DNA from: an uncultured Phycisphaerales bacterium
GTDB lineage: Bacteria > Planctomycetota > Phycisphaerae > Phycisphaerales > UBA1924
Direction: 5' to 3'
Length of the DNA stretch: 6,254 nt
Assembly (NCBI GenBank): GCA_937879825.1
Contig: CALFMQ010000426.1
Location: 1 to 6,254 of the forward strand
Below, one piece after another: positions 5,983 through 6,254 of the stretch. The position numbers and the translations under genes were made by a program. The notes beneath the pieces were generated by a model. That model was not told the origin of the DNA and searched no databases. It saw only the letters and a list, made by a program, of their open reading frames with translations. Within the stretch, counting starts at the first letter, position 1; each line of letters begins with the position of its first letter.

Positions 5983-6031
5983 CCCGCCCCGCGTCCACCC
6001 GCCCCACAATGTCCCCCGAACCAACGCGCCG

Positions 6032-6235
6032 CTATCGAACCGGAGTCTTGTACGGCGCGATCACCTCGGCGACCAGCAGGAACAGCAGAGCCAGGAAGGT
6101 CAGCGCCATCGACAGACCCGCCACCAGCACGACCTCCTTGGCGATCCCCGCACCCATCACCGCCGACGCGATAAACACGCCGACCGTCGCCAACAGCCAA
6201 AGGAAAGTCACCATCGCTCGCCGGGAAATCGACAC
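6032..6235 (-). CDS. Small two-helix membrane protein, function unknown
   Basis: A 67-residue protein (counting the start residue) that I do not recognise. It consists almost wholly of two hydrophobic helices, about 9-31 (VTFLWLLATVGVFIASAVMG) and 35-59 (VVLVAGLSMALTFLALLFLL), joined by a short AKE turn. Basic residues sit at both ends (SISRR and YKTPVR), so by the positive-inside rule both termini should be cytoplasmic, a membrane hairpin. The start is GTG at 6233-6235, supported by a perfect AGGAGGT at 5 nt; the internal Met at residue 8 lacks such a site. Its promoter lies beyond the window, where it may belong to an operon with genes not seen. It is separated from HPt by 189 bp, so a link with that operon is unproven. 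Confidence 0.75.
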   Translation of the reverse strand: MSISRRAMVTFLWLLATVGVFIASAVMGAGIAKEVVLVAGLSMALTFLALLFLLVAEVIAPYKTPVR

Positions 6236-6240
6236 TAGCC

Positions 6241-6247
6241 ACCTCCT
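6241..6247 (-). promoter_or_regulatory. Perfect Shine-Dalgarno fixing the GTG start of the small membrane gene
   Basis: The minus strand reads AGGAGGT, 5 nt before GTG at 6235. This is the strongest ribosome site in the window and the main evidence that the short frame is a real gene. Confidence 0.78.
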
Positions 6248-6254
6248 GACCCGC

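Larger units (their letters stand above)
5843..6031. other. 189-bp intergenic region upstream of the HPt-cyclase operon
   Basis: Both flanking genes read on the minus strand, so this gap holds the end of the small membrane gene and the leader of HPt. It contains the AGGAGG site, an imperfect hairpin (5891-5929), a 10-bp palindrome ACGGCGCCGT (5950-5959) and an AT-rich patch (5961-5982). I see no convincing -35/-10 pair and no stem followed by a T-run. No credible small gene is visible. Confidence 0.6.

Noticed and set aside
5843..6031. A c-di-GMP riboswitch upstream of the HPt-cyclase operon.
   Set aside because: The hairpin present does not show the conserved multi-stem core of the known classes as far as I can read, and no expression platform is visible.
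5889..6242. A 117-codon minus-strand frame covering the small membrane gene and the gap.
   Set aside because: It is Gly/Arg/Asp-rich and lacks a ribosome site; the 67-residue frame has a perfect Shine-Dalgarno and two membrane helices.

Overview
The window is about 6.25 kb of GC-rich bacterial chromosome with six protein genes and no RNA gene, insertion sequence, CRISPR array or prophage sign. The host is best guessed as a planctomycete, probably Phycisphaerae-like. The main reason is the paired Ca-binding dockerin-type repeat at the C-terminus of the first gene (pattern D-x-N-x-D-G-x-I-D-V-D-D-L-N followed by L-S-N-W), a style common on exported proteins of that group. This assignment is an inference, not proof.

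Layout. (1) Positions 1-1041, plus strand: the 3' part of a secreted SGNH/GDSL-hydrolase-like protein ending in two dockerin-like repeats. (2) Positions 1042-2430, minus: a complete beta-CASP metallo-beta-lactamase RNase; its stop codon abuts the stop of gene 1. (3) Positions 2447-3496, minus: a ten-helix EamA/DMT transporter starting at TTG. (4) Positions 3571-4545, plus: a DUF58 protein with a von Willebrand A-like MIDAS motif, divergent from gene 3 across 74 bp. (5) Positions 4565-5842, minus: a two-gene signalling operon, an HPt phosphotransfer protein followed by a PleD-like receiver-GGDEF diguanylate cyclase. (6) Positions 6032-6235, minus: a 66-67-residue double-helix membrane protein of unknown function. 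The 189-bp gap 5843-6031 holds the HPt ribosome site, an imperfect hairpin, a short palindrome and an AT-rich patch.

How the genes relate. Only the HPt/GGDEF pair is a clear functional unit: the cyclase ribosome-binding site begins on the last base of the HPt stop codon, and a phosphorelay onto the receiver controlling c-di-GMP output is the natural reading. The transporter and RNase may be co-transcribed. The rest look like independent housekeeping or accessory genes.

Two window-wide patterns stand out. The plus strand is C-rich over G in all four lines I counted, whichever strand is coding, so plus genes favour C-ending and minus genes favour G-ending codons. Starts also fall into two classes: three non-ATG starts each have a good Shine-Dalgarno at 5-6 nt, while two ATG starts lack one and instead have a -10-like hexamer 6-7 nt upstream, as expected for leaderless mRNAs. 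I found no convincing new multi-gene system here; most genes belong to known families.
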